A stretch of 34,911 nucleotides of DNA, taken from contig CAKPCF010000016.1 of NCBI GenBank assembly GCA_934141445.1, positions 1-34,911 on the forward strand, given 5' to 3'. The notes under the pieces were generated by a model that worked only from the letters and a program-made list of their open reading frames with translations, was not told the origin of the DNA and did not search any database. A program made the position numbers and the translations under genes. This DNA is from an uncultured Clostridia bacterium. Lineage in GTDB: Bacteria > Bacillota > Clostridia > TANB77 > CAG-508. Positions 8,762 to 16,850 of this stretch are shown here, piece after piece (positions within the stretch are counted from its first letter, which is position 1; each line of letters opens with the position of its first letter).

Positions 8762-9301
8762 ATGTTGTGTGAATATTGTGGAAAAAGAGAAGCAACAGTT
8801 CAATATATTCAAATAATAAATGGAAATAGACAAGAACTACATTTATGCTCAAAATGTGGAAATGAGCTTGGTGTAGATGATTTTAATATGCCAATAGATT
8901 TATCAAATTTTATTGGAGAAATATTTGGTGATTATAATATTCCAATGCTAAATACTGAAAAGAAATTAGTTTGTGAAAATTGCAAAACTAGTTTTGATGA
9001 ATTTTTAAATACTGGAAGAATTGGATGTGCAAATTGTTACAAAACTTTTGAAAAGAAGTTAATTCCAATATTAAAAAGGCTACAGGGAGGAACAGAATAT
9101 CTAGGTCATTCTAATAGAGATACTACAATTGGAAAAATAAATGAAAAAGAAGAAAATGTTGCAGAGAATAAAATAAAAAAATTAGAAGAAAAACTTAAAA
9201 TTTGCATAAAAGAAGAAAATTATGAAGAAGCAGCTAAAATTAGAGATGAGATTAAATCATTAAAAGAAAATAAATCTACTGAAGAAGGGAGCGATAAATA
9301 A
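8762..9301 (+). CDS. mcsA: McsA, zinc-finger partner of McsB
   Basis: 179 aa. McsA binds and activates the protein-arginine kinase McsB and helps ClpC assembly in classical systems. Four CxxC pairs are present: C3/C6, C29/C32, C71/C74 and C89/C92. A C-terminal UVR motif (KLEEKLKICIKEENYEEAAK, about 140-159) follows, the same order as in B. subtilis McsA. The start is set at MLCEYCGK after GGAG with a 9-base spacer. A possible 25-residue extension would be encoded across the terminator and is rejected. It is first in the operon, overlapping mcsB by one base (TAATG). No ctsR gene lies upstream, where it usually sits. Confidence 0.9.
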   Translation: MLCEYCGKREATVQYIQIINGNRQELHLCSKCGNELGVDDFNMPIDLSNFIGEIFGDYNIPMLNTEKKLVCENCKTSFDEFLNTGRIGCANCYKTFEKKLIPILKRLQGGTEYLGHSNRDTTIGKINEKEENVAENKIKKLEEKLKICIKEENYEEAAKIRDEIKSLKENKSTEEGSDK

Positions 9302-10317
9302 TGAATTGGTATTGCGAACCTGGAAAAGAAAATGATGTTGTTTTATCTACCAAAATAGCAATAAATCGAAATTTTGCTGATGAGCCATTTCTAGAGAAAG
9401 CTAGTGAAAAAGCTTTGATAGATGTACAAAATAGAGCTAAAAAATTATTTACATTATTTAATTACGGATTGAAATTTTTTAAACTAAAGGATATGGATAT
9501 TTTAACTAAGCAAAGTTTAGTTGAAAAAAATTTAGTAAATCAGAATTTTATAAGTGACAATAGTGATGTAGAAGCAATTTGTATCAATGATGAAGAAAAT
9601 ATATGTGTTAAAATAAATGAAAAAGACCATATAGAAATACAAATATTTAGCAGTGGATTAGAATTGGATAATTGTTTTAATCTTATTAAAGAAATAGATA
9701 ATAAAATAAATACAGAGGAAAAAATTGCATTTGACAAAAAATTCGGATATTTAACAAGTGATTTAATAAATGTTGGTACAGGAATGAAAGCATCTGTTTT
9801 AGTACATTTACCAGGGCTAAAAAAGACTGGAAATTTACAAAAAATTTTAGATATAGTAGAAAAATTTGGTATGAACATAAGAAACGAATATGGAGAATAT
9901 AACAAACAAAATACAGATGTTTATCAAATTTCAAATAGACAAACTTTAGGAATTTCAGAAGAAGATACAATCGAAAATTTAAAAATGATTACAGAGAAAA
10001 TAGTGGAACAAGAAAGAATTGCAAGAAAGTTTTTAGCACAAAATAGTAAAGTATTGGAAGATACAATTTATAGAAGTTTTGGTATTTTACTATATGCAAA
10101 AAGAATTAGTTTGGAAGAAGCAAATAGATTGATTTCCGAGGTTAAACTTGGTGTTGATTTAGGAATATTTCAAGAATTGACAGATATAAAAATTAAAAAA
10201 ATGTTATTTTATGTAAAACCAGCCAATTTACAAAAAGTTTTATGTAAAACATTTACAAAAGATGAAATACAAGAAGAAAGGGCAAAAATTATACAAAATA
10301 TAATTAAAGAAAATTAA
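9301..10317 (+). CDS. mcsB: McsB-family protein, predicted catalytically dead arginine kinase
   Basis: 338 aa, collinear over its length with McsB (B. subtilis, 363 aa), including DVVLS, LVEKNLV, DHIEIQ, FGYLTS, NVGTG, QISN and TLG blocks. McsB phosphorylates arginines to mark proteins for ClpCP. Using B. subtilis numbering from memory, active-site residues are replaced here: Arg29 to Lys18, Arg31 to Ala20, Glu121 to Lys108, Arg125 to Glu112, Cys167 to Asp154 and Arg176 to Lys163. Arg207 (Arg194) and Glu212 (Glu199) remain. The phosphagen-kinase signature CPTNVGTG reads DLINVGTG, and the C-terminal RDxxRA phosphoarginine-binding motif reads IQEERA. The reading frame is intact and translationally coupled to mcsA. 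This fits a pseudokinase adaptor rather than a decaying gene. No tool check was possible. Confidence 0.9.
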   Translation: MNWYCEPGKENDVVLSTKIAINRNFADEPFLEKASEKALIDVQNRAKKLFTLFNYGLKFFKLKDMDILTKQSLVEKNLVNQNFISDNSDVEAICINDEENICVKINEKDHIEIQIFSSGLELDNCFNLIKEIDNKINTEEKIAFDKKFGYLTSDLINVGTGMKASVLVHLPGLKKTGNLQKILDIVEKFGMNIRNEYGEYNKQNTDVYQISNRQTLGISEEDTIENLKMITEKIVEQERIARKFLAQNSKVLEDTIYRSFGILLYAKRISLEEANRLISEVKLGVDLGIFQELTDIKIKKMLFYVKPANLQKVLCKTFTKDEIQEERAKIIQNIIKEN

Positions 10318-10345
10318 AACTCAAAGTAGAAAGGAGAAAATGCTT

Positions 10346-12793
10346 ATGACATATAAATTCACTAAAAGTGGAGAAAAAGTTTTAGAAATCGCAAATGAGT
10401 TAGCAATAGAATTAGGACATAATTATATAGGAACAGAACATATATTGTATGGTTTATCTTGTGAAGAGAGTGGTTTAGCAAGTAAAGTACTAGAAAAACA
10501 AGATGTAACACCAGAAAGAGTAATAGAAAAAATTGAAGACTTAATTGGAGTAAATACTTCAGGACAGAATATAGTTTTAGGTTTTACACCAAGGTCAAAA
10601 AAGATAATTGAAAATGCATATTTAGAAGCTAAAAGATTAGGTTCAGATTATATAGGAACAGAGCATTTATTGATAGGTATTATGAAAGAAGGAGATAGTG
10701 TAGCTGTAAGAATTCTAATGGATTTAAATGTTAAATCTGATGAACTTTATTCTGATATTGAAGAGGTTTTAAATGATTTTGATGTTTGTACTAGAGATGA
10801 TAAAGATAATAAACAAGAAAAAAGTAGTTTTAATTCAACTCAAACTTTAAATCAATATGGCACTGATTTAACAAAACAAGCAATGGAAGGAATGTTAGAC
10901 CCAGTAATAGGAAGAAAAATTGAAACAGAAAGAGTAATAGAAGTTTTATCAAGAAGAACAAAAAATAATCCTTGTTTAATTGGTGAACCTGGTGTTGGTA
11001 AAACAGCTGTAATAGAAGGATTAGCACAAAAAATAGTTAGTGGTTCAGTTCCTGAAACTTTAAAAAATAAAAGAGTTGTAACACTAGATATAAGTTCTAT
11101 GGTTGCTGGTTCAAAATATAGAGGAGATTTTGAAGAAAGAATAAAAAAGTGTTTGAATGAAGTAAAAAAAGCTAAAGATATAATTCTATTTATTGATGAA
11201 ATTCATACTATAGTTGGTGCTGGTGCAGCAGAGGGTGCTATAGATGCAGCTAATATTTTAAAACCATTATTAGCAAGAGGTGAAATTCAAGTTGTTGGAG
11301 CTACTACTTTAAATGAATACAGAAAATATATAGAAAAAGACTCTGCACTAGAAAGAAGATTTCAACCTATAATTGTAAATGAACCATCTTTAGAAGATTG
11401 TAAAAAGATTTTAAAAGGACTAAGAGATAAATACGAAGCACATCATAATGTAAAAATCACAGATGAAGCAATTGATAGTGCTGTTGAATTATCAAGTAGA
11501 TATATAAATGATAGATTTTTACCAGATAAAGCGATAGATTTAATAGATGAAGCATCTGCAAAAGCAAGATTAGAAACTTATATAGAGCCAGATGGAATAA
11601 AAAAATTAGAAGAAAAATTACAAAAAACAAGTATGGAAAAAGAAGAAGCAATAAATGTTCAAGACTTTGAAAAGGCAGCAAAATTAAGAGATGAAGAAAA
11701 ATCTTTAAAAGAAAAATTAGAAAAAGAAAACTCTGATTGGAAAGAAAAAAATAATAAAAATATTGTAAATATAGGTAAAGAGGAAATAGCAAAAATAGTT
11801 TCAAGATGGACAGGAATAGATACAAGCAAGATAACTGAAACAGAAACTGAAAAATTAAAAAATTTAGAACAAGAATTGCATAAGAGAGTAATTGGACAAG
11901 ATGAAGCTGTAAGTGCAGTTGCAAAAGCTATAAGAAGAAGTAGAGTTGGATTAAAAGATCCAAACAGACCAATTGGCTCATTCTTATTTTTAGGTCCAAC
12001 AGGTGTAGGAAAAACAGAATTAACTAAGGCATTAGCAGAGTGTTTATTTGGTGATGAAAATGCACTTATTCGTATAGATATGTCTGAGTTTATGGAAGGA
12101 CATTCTGTATCAAAATTGATTGGTTCACCTCCAGGATATGTTGGATATGATGAGGCTGGTGGATTAACAGAAAAAGTTCGTAGAAAACCATATTCAGTAG
12201 TTTTATTTGATGAGATTGAAAAAGCACATCCAGATGTAATGAATTTATTATTGCAAATACTAGATGATGGTAGATTAACAGATAATCAAGGAAGAACAAT
12301 AAATTTTAAAAATACTGTAATTATTATGACGTCAAATGTTGGAGCAAGATTGATTACTGATAAGAAAACTTTAGGATTTTCAGGAGTATTAAGTAAAACT
12401 GATGAAAAGTTAAAAGAAGAAAATGACAATATGAAAAAAGATGTTATGCAAGAAGTAAAAAGAGAATTTAAACCTGAATTTTTAAATCGTATTGATGAAG
12501 TAATCGTATTTCATAAATTGTCAAAAGAAGATGTAGAAAAGATTATTGACAATATGTTAAAGACAGTTCAAGAGCGTATGTTAAATCAAAATATTAAATT
12601 TGAAGTTGATGAAAAAGCAAAAGAATTGATAGCAAAAGAAGGAACAGACTTGAACTATGGTGCAAGACCTTTGAAAAGGGCAATTCAAAATTTAATAGAA
12701 GATAAAATAGCAGAAGGTATTTTAAACAATGAAATTAAATCAAAAAAGAAAGTTTTATTATCAGCAAAAGATGATAATATTATAATTTGTTAA
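10346..12793 (+). CDS. clpC: ClpC, Hsp100 AAA+ unfoldase
   Basis: 815 aa from the ATG at 10346, 9 bases after AAGGAG; the ATG at 10340 is only 3 bases from it. The N domain has two Clp repeats (GHNYIGTEHILYGL and GSDYIGTEHLLIGI). Both keep the Glu equivalent to B. subtilis Glu32 and Glu106, which bind phosphoarginine. D1 has Walker A GEPGVGKTA (about 213) and Walker B ILFIDEIHT. The middle domain carries a UVR motif (FEKAAKLRDEEKSLKE), the site of McsA/MecA-type adaptor contact. D2 has Walker A GPTGVGKTE (about 550) and the ClpP-docking tripeptide LGF at about 676-678. All ATPase motifs are intact, so it should work with ClpP as an unfoldase. It is last in the mcsA-mcsB-clpC operon. Confidence 0.95.
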   Translation: MTYKFTKSGEKVLEIANELAIELGHNYIGTEHILYGLSCEESGLASKVLEKQDVTPERVIEKIEDLIGVNTSGQNIVLGFTPRSKKIIENAYLEAKRLGSDYIGTEHLLIGIMKEGDSVAVRILMDLNVKSDELYSDIEEVLNDFDVCTRDDKDNKQEKSSFNSTQTLNQYGTDLTKQAMEGMLDPVIGRKIETERVIEVLSRRTKNNPCLIGEPGVGKTAVIEGLAQKIVSGSVPETLKNKRVVTLDISSMVAGSKYRGDFEERIKKCLNEVKKAKDIILFIDEIHTIVGAGAAEGAIDAANILKPLLARGEIQVVGATTLNEYRKYIEKDSALERRFQPIIVNEPSLEDCKKILKGLRDKYEAHHNVKITDEAIDSAVELSSRYINDRFLPDKAIDLIDEASAKARLETYIEPDGIKKLEEKLQKTSMEKEEAINVQDFEKAAKLRDEEKSLKEKLEKENSDWKEKNNKNIVNIGKEEIAKIVSRWTGIDTSKITETETEKLKNLEQELHKRVIGQDEAVSAVAKAIRRSRVGLKDPNRPIGSFLFLGPTGVGKTELTKALAECLFGDENALIRIDMSEFMEGHSVSKLIGSPPGYVGYDEAGGLTEKVRRKPYSVVLFDEIEKAHPDVMNLLLQILDDGRLTDNQGRTINFKNTVIIMTSNVGARLITDKKTLGFSGVLSKTDEKLKEENDNMKKDVMQEVKREFKPEFLNRIDEVIVFHKLSKEDVEKIIDNMLKTVQERMLNQNIKFEVDEKAKELIAKEGTDLNYGARPLKRAIQNLIEDKIAEGILNNEIKSKKKVLLSAKDDNIIIC

Positions 12794-12817
12794 AACTTAA
12801 TTATAGTAAGAAAGGGA

Positions 12818-12856
12818 AAAAGATTTATAGATTTGAATAAAAGCTATAAATCTTTT
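12818..12856 (+). terminator. Hairpin after clpC overlapping the start of the next gene
   Basis: AAAAGATTTATAG (12818-12830) and CTATAAATCTTTT (12844-12856) form a perfect 13-bp stem with a 13-base loop, followed by AATTTTTAT. It looks like the clpC terminator. It lies just before, or over, the start of the DUF3298 gene, so it may instead act as an attenuator for read-through. Confidence 0.65.
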
Positions 12857-12865
12857 AATTTTTAT

Positions 12866-13564
12866 ATGAAAAGATTATTTTCGATTATAGGTATAATTTT
12901 ATTATTGTTTTTAATTTTGGTTAATGTAAGCAAAACATATTTTGAATTCACACAAGAAATTGAATCAACTAGCCAAAGTACAAAAGTACCAAGAAATTAC
13001 AATGTAAAAGATAGTGAATTACAAGAAGAAATTTACGCAATTATTACAGATAAAATATCTGAAATATTAGATTCTTCAGAGAAAGATAAAAGAAAAATAA
13101 AAGATGAAATTGCTAATAATTTTTTATATGGTACTATTTATGGCAAAGATTATGTGAGAATAGATTATGATATAAAATATGTATCAGATGAAATTCTATC
13201 ATTCATACTAATAAAAGAAGAAGGAATAAATTCTACAGATTCTGAACTTCATACATTTAATTATAATGTAAAAGAAAAAAGAAAAATTACATTAGAAGAA
13301 ATGCTTGGGAGCGAATATAAAAATATAATAAATGAAAAAATATATTCTGATATAGAAAATAGAGAAAAAGAAAATGAAAACATAAAGTTCTTTCATAAAG
13401 ATGATATGCTTGGTGTAGGAGAAAACAATTATTTCAATGGAATTTCAGAAAATGAAAATTTTTATATAAATGAATTTGAAAATGTTGTAATAATCTTTGA
13501 GAAATATAGTATTGCTCCAGGTTATATTGGAAGACCAGAATTTGAAATTGTTGTTGATAAATGA
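12866..13564 (+). CDS. Membrane-anchored DUF3298/RsiV-like domain protein
   Basis: 232 aa from the ATG at 12866; a TTG at 12833 would add 11 residues. Neither start has a well-spaced Shine-Dalgarno site. The N-terminal anchor is MKRLFSIIGIILLLFLILV. The extracytoplasmic part matches the DUF4163/DUF3298 pattern of RsiV and of the N-terminal half of PdaC: a strand-rich domain, then the block ITLEEMLGSEY, then IIFEKYSIAPGYIGRPEFEI, which is close to the diagnostic FxxYxIAPxxxGxxEF motif. RsiV-type domains bind lysozyme or wall glycans. The next gene is a polysaccharide deacetylase, and in B. subtilis PdaC these two modules are one protein. Wall binding is therefore the likely role, though this is inference. 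Confidence 0.75.
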   Translation: MKRLFSIIGIILLLFLILVNVSKTYFEFTQEIESTSQSTKVPRNYNVKDSELQEEIYAIITDKISEILDSSEKDKRKIKDEIANNFLYGTIYGKDYVRIDYDIKYVSDEILSFILIKEEGINSTDSELHTFNYNVKEKRKITLEEMLGSEYKNIINEKIYSDIENREKENENIKFFHKDDMLGVGENNYFNGISENENFYINEFENVVIIFEKYSIAPGYIGRPEFEIVVDK

Positions 13565-13663
13565 GAAATTCTTAATTATTAGGGAAAACTCTTTTAATAA
13601 ATATCTATTTGGTATATAATAATTTAACATGGTAGTAAAAGTAATATAGGAGATAGATTAAAT

Positions 13664-14854
13664 ATGGAAAAAAATAGCAGTATTGGTTTAAAAATTTTAA
13701 TAGCACTAATTATCATTATTTTATCTGTTATGGTTGGAGTTGTTGTATATTATCTTACAAGAGAACCAGTTATTACTATAAATGGAGATAGTAATGTTGA
13801 AATTGAATATGGAAATACTTATCAAGAATTGGGAGCAATAGCTACAAAAAATAATAGAGATGTTACATCACTTGTTGAAATCAAGAGTAATGTAGATATA
13901 TCGAAATTGGGAGTTTATGAAGTTGAGTATTTAATAAAAGATAAAGTATATGCTACTAGAAAAGTTTTAGTTGTTGATGATACTCCACCAACAATTGAAC
14001 TTGTAGGAGCTACTAATATTAGTGTAATGCTAAATAAACAATATGAGGAACCTGGATATACTGCAACAGATAACTATGATGGAGATATTACTAAAAATGT
14101 AGAAATTAGAAGAGAAAATTTAGCGGAACATAAATATAAACTAATTTATTCTGTTAAAGATTCTTCTGGCAATAGTGCAACTGCAGAGAGAACGGTTATA
14201 GAAAATATTGAAGAAAATAAAAATGTTATATATTTAACTTTTGATGATGGTCCAAGTACAGATATTACTCCTGGAATATTAGATATTCTTAAAGAGGAAA
14301 ATGTGAAAGCAACCTTTTTTGTATTAGATTATAGTGTAGGAAGTAAAAGAGAAGAATTAGTTAAAAGGGAAATAGAAGAGGGACATGCTATAGGACTTCA
14401 TGGAGTATCTCATAAATATAAAGAAATATATAAATCATTAGAAGATGGAATAAGTAATTTTACAAATTTGAATCAAAAAATAAAAGAAACAACTGGTGTT
14501 GATACTAAAATCATGAGATTTCCAGGTGGAAGTTCAAATACAGTAAGTAGATTTAATAAAGGAATAATGACAGCTCTTTCTTCTGCAATGTTAGAAAGAG
14601 GATATAAATATTATGATTGGAATGTAGCTTCAGGAGATTCTGGAGATGTAAAAACAAAAGAAGCTGTTTATGAGAATGTAACAAAAGGATTCAAAAAGGA
14701 CAGAATAAATATGGTTTTAATGCATGACTTTGGAGGAAACAAAAAAACACTAGAAGCATTAAGAGATATAATTCGTTTTGGCAAAGAAAATGGATATACT
14801 TTTGAAAAAATTACAGAAGATACACCAATGATAACTCAAAAAATTGCAAATTAA
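13664..14854 (+). CDS. Membrane-anchored polysaccharide (peptidoglycan) deacetylase
   Basis: 396 aa. Order: N-terminal TM (about 9-31), two Ig-like DUF5011-type domains (about 36-103 and 108-180, each with the AxxGxYxVxY-like closing strand), then a NodB deacetylase domain (about 187-390). Catalytic motifs are intact: TFDDGPS (Asp194, Asp195), the zinc pair His246/His250 (HGVSH), RFPGGSSN (Arg285), DWN (Asp318) and VLMHDF (His354). It should remove N-acetyl groups from wall glycan outside the membrane, a common cause of lysozyme resistance. It lies 99 bases after the DUF3298 gene and starts after TAGGAGATAG. It is convergent with the cotJ operon. Confidence 0.88.
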   Translation: MEKNSSIGLKILIALIIIILSVMVGVVVYYLTREPVITINGDSNVEIEYGNTYQELGAIATKNNRDVTSLVEIKSNVDISKLGVYEVEYLIKDKVYATRKVLVVDDTPPTIELVGATNISVMLNKQYEEPGYTATDNYDGDITKNVEIRRENLAEHKYKLIYSVKDSSGNSATAERTVIENIEENKNVIYLTFDDGPSTDITPGILDILKEENVKATFFVLDYSVGSKREELVKREIEEGHAIGLHGVSHKYKEIYKSLEDGISNFTNLNQKIKETTGVDTKIMRFPGGSSNTVSRFNKGIMTALSSAMLERGYKYYDWNVASGDSGDVKTKEAVYENVTKGFKKDRINMVLMHDFGGNKKTLEALRDIIRFGKENGYTFEKITEDTPMITQKIAN

Positions 14855-14880
14855 ATTTATAACTTAAAAAATCATACAAT

Positions 14881-14932
14881 AAAGGAGAGTAATTAAGGTA
14901 CTGAAGTACGAAAATACTCTCCTTTAAAATTT
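14881..14932. terminator. Bidirectional terminator, deacetylase and cotJC
   Basis: AAAGGAGAGTA (14881-14891) pairs perfectly with TACTCTCCTTT (14915-14925). An inner GTAC/GTAC pairing is also possible, and AAAATTTTT follows. It lies between convergent genes and can serve both. Confidence 0.75.
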
Positions 14933-14960
14933 TTAATATGATTGTATTTATAAATTTCTT

Positions 14961-15611
14961 TTAATTATTTTGATCATTGCAACTATTGCAATTTCCATAA
15001 TTCATTGTATTTGTGAAATTATTATTTCCCATACCAGTATACCATCTTTTTTCTGCTAATTTATCTTGAACTCCGTTTAAAGCTTCACCAAATCTTTGAA
15101 AATGCACGACTTCTCTTTCTCTTAAAAATCTCAATACGTCAAGAACATCTGGGTCATCTTTGCAAAGATTTATTAACTTTTCATAGGTTGCTCTAGCTTT
15201 TTGTTCAGCTGCTAAATCTTCTGTTAGGTCAGCAACAGGGTCACCTTTTACTGCTATACTTGCTGCAGTCCAAGGAAAACCGGCGGCAGCTTGTGGATAT
15301 ACACCAAAGCCATGGTCAGTGTAGTATGCACCTAATCCCATCTCTTGCATTTGTTGAGGAGAACAGCCCTTAGTAAGTTGGTGAACTAAAGTTCCTACCA
15401 TTTCGAGATGCCCAAGTTCTTCAGTGCCGACATCATTTAGTATAGCTTTTGCTTTTTGATCTGGCATACCAAATCTTTGTGAAAGATATCTTAATGAAGC
15501 ACCAAGTTCACCATCAGGACCACCATATTGAGATATTATTATTTGCGCAAGTTTTGGGTTTGGTGTTCTTATATTTATTGGATATTGTAAATGTTTGTTA
15601 TAAGTCCACAT
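14961..15611 (-). CDS. cotJC: CotJC, Mn-catalase-like spore protein
   Basis: 216 aa from the ATG at 15611, preceded by AAAGGAG; a longer in-frame reading runs into cotJB and is rejected. It starts MWTYNKHLQYPI, as CotJC proteins do. The ferritin-like manganese catalase fold is shown by metal-ligand motifs: GELGASLRYL, TEELGHLEM (Glu and His ligands), AAEQKARATYEKL and REREVVHFQRF. CotJC forms part of the inner spore coat and may remove peroxide. It ends with an unusual Asn/Cys-rich tail (about the last 25 residues, with CNSC), shared in style with the Cys-rich CotJA and CotJB of this operon. It is the last gene of cotJA-cotJB-cotJC. Confidence 0.93.
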   Translation of the reverse strand: MWTYNKHLQYPINIRTPNPKLAQIIISQYGGPDGELGASLRYLSQRFGMPDQKAKAILNDVGTEELGHLEMVGTLVHQLTKGCSPQQMQEMGLGAYYTDHGFGVYPQAAAGFPWTAASIAVKGDPVADLTEDLAAEQKARATYEKLINLCKDDPDVLDVLRFLREREVVHFQRFGEALNGVQDKLAEKRWYTGMGNNNFTNTMNYGNCNSCNDQNN

Positions 15612-15613
15612 AA

Positions 15614-15880
15614 TTAACTCCTTTCCCAAGGCCAAGGTAAGTCTATCCAACGCCATTTATTACAAGGACATTCAATAGAAAGAGGCCCATATTTTCTTTG
15701 ATATTCGTCACTTACGGTTCTAAGCTCGTTACTATATTGATTATGAATTCTAATAGCTCTTCTATCGTTTGGATGAGTGTCTAAATAAAGAGCTAAATCA
15801 TTTACTGAAAATTTCAATTCTCTAATCTGCATAAGCATTTGCTGCTGATTTGAATTATTGCAACCACAATTACAACCCAT
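15614..15880 (-). CDS. cotJB: CotJB spore coat protein
   Basis: 88 aa from the ATG at 15880; a GTG at 15895 is also possible. The core is typical of CotJB: QIRELKFSVNDLALYLDTHP, then KYGPLSIE and the closing DLPWPWE. The N-terminus MGCNCGCNNSN is Cys/Asn-rich. It overlaps the end of cotJA by 11 bases and ends 2 bases before cotJC, so the three genes are tightly coupled. CotJB is needed with CotJA and CotJC for this coat layer. Confidence 0.9.
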   Translation of the reverse strand: MGCNCGCNNSNQQQMLMQIRELKFSVNDLALYLDTHPNDRRAIRIHNQYSNELRTVSDEYQRKYGPLSIECPCNKWRWIDLPWPWERS

Positions 15881-16250
15881 TATTTCTACACCCACTTTCT
15901 ATAATATTTGATTCCAAGTATTCGTTTTCGATTACGGAATCATTTGGAGAATAAGGACTAACTAATTCTGGAAAAATAGTACCATTATTTAATCCGCAAT
16001 TTTGGTTAAAAATATTTCCCATTTTTTGATTAGGCACATATGCGTGACCGTACATTGGGTTTTGCGTAAACACCTCTTCAGTTGAATTAGAGAATCCACA
16101 TTCGCACTCGTCAAATTCTGAGCCACAAGAGTTGTTAGAATATCTGGGAAATAAATTATTTGTATTATATAAATTGCAACCACAACCTGATGAAGAATTA
16201 TAATAATTATTGTTTGTGTTGCTATTTCTATTGTTACAACATCTTCTCAT
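15870..16250 (-). CDS. cotJA: CotJA-type coat protein with Cys/Asn-rich N-terminus
   Basis: 126 aa. The second half carries the CotJA core: YVPNQKMGNIFNQNCGLNNG, then TIFPELVSPYSPND and EYLE. The first 60 residues are a Cys/Asn/Ser-rich extension (RRCCNNRNSNTNNN, GCGCNLYN, CECGF), which suits disulfide or metal cross-linking in the coat. Usual CotJA proteins are about 80 aa, so the extension is notable. The start follows AAGGAGG with a good spacer. On the minus strand upstream, CATATTAT (near 16285) resembles a sporulation-sigma -10, but no convincing -35 was found. First gene of the cotJ operon. Confidence 0.85.
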   Translation of the reverse strand: MRRCCNNRNSNTNNNYYNSSSGCGCNLYNTNNLFPRYSNNSCGSEFDECECGFSNSTEEVFTQNPMYGHAYVPNQKMGNIFNQNCGLNNGTIFPELVSPYSPNDSVIENEYLESNIIESGCRNNGL

Positions 16251-16434
16251 TTGAAATAACCTCCTTTAATAGTTATAATAGATAATATGTAAAAGCAAAT
16301 AATTTTGTTACTTTATTAAAATAATTATTGTAAAAAAAGTTTTTATATATTAAAATACTTTTATAAAATATAATAATGATATAAAAATTAGATATAATAA
16401 AAGTAAACAACGAACAAAAGAAAGATGGTGTAGT

Positions 16435-16767
16435 ATGGAATTTTTGGCAGTAGTTTTTATACTAGCAACGGTAATTTTATTTTTAACTGTGTTGGCTGTA
16501 TATCAAATAAAAATGGCTGGTATGAATGTAACTGATTTTTGGTCTTTTATAAAAGCAAATGAAACTTTAGATAAATTATATGCATTTAGTGTGAAGTGTG
16601 ATAGATTAACTCCTCAGCAACAAATTATTTTTATGCAAGAAGCAGATAAAATATTTGAAGCTTTTGATAAAGTACCAGATGCATTATGGGAAGAAGAATA
16701 TCAAAAATACATGAAGGTTTTAGATAAATATAAAGATATAAAAATGCTTCGTTGGGAATCAAAGTAA
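16435..16767 (+). CDS. Small single-TM protein of unknown function
   Basis: 110 aa. An N-terminal transmembrane helix (about residues 4-23) is followed by a cytoplasmic, mostly helical domain rich in aromatic and acidic residues (KVPDALWEEEYQKYMKVLDK). I do not recognise a named family. It has TATAAT at 16393-16398, weakly supported by flanking sequence, and a moderate ribosome site (AAAGATGGTG). It stands alone between the divergent cotJ operon and pgi. Confidence 0.65.
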   Translation: MEFLAVVFILATVILFLTVLAVYQIKMAGMNVTDFWSFIKANETLDKLYAFSVKCDRLTPQQQIIFMQEADKIFEAFDKVPDALWEEEYQKYMKVLDKYKDIKMLRWESK

Positions 16768-16805
16768 TATTTCACAGAAAAAACATATATCTTTAAATAT
16801 ATTTA

Positions 16806-16814
16806 TGATATAAT
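16806..16814 (+). promoter_or_regulatory. Extended -10 promoter of pgi
   Basis: TGATATAAT matches the extended -10 consensus, 36 bases before the pgi ATG. It is identical to the ftsZ extended -10 element. No clear -35 is present. Confidence 0.55.
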
Positions 16815-16850
16815 TCTAGAAAATCAAAAGAAAAGTAACAAGGAGGATAT

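Noticed and set aside
11457..11924. Minus-strand open frame inside clpC
   Set aside because: It is a Leu/Phe-rich antisense shadow of an AT-rich coding sequence with no ribosome site; several others like it (4932-5360, 9540-9905, 28992-29564, 34015-34401) were dropped for the same reason.
14961..15656. 15-residue extension of CotJC
   Set aside because: It overlaps cotJB and passes through the cotJC ribosome site; CotJC starts MW as in other species.
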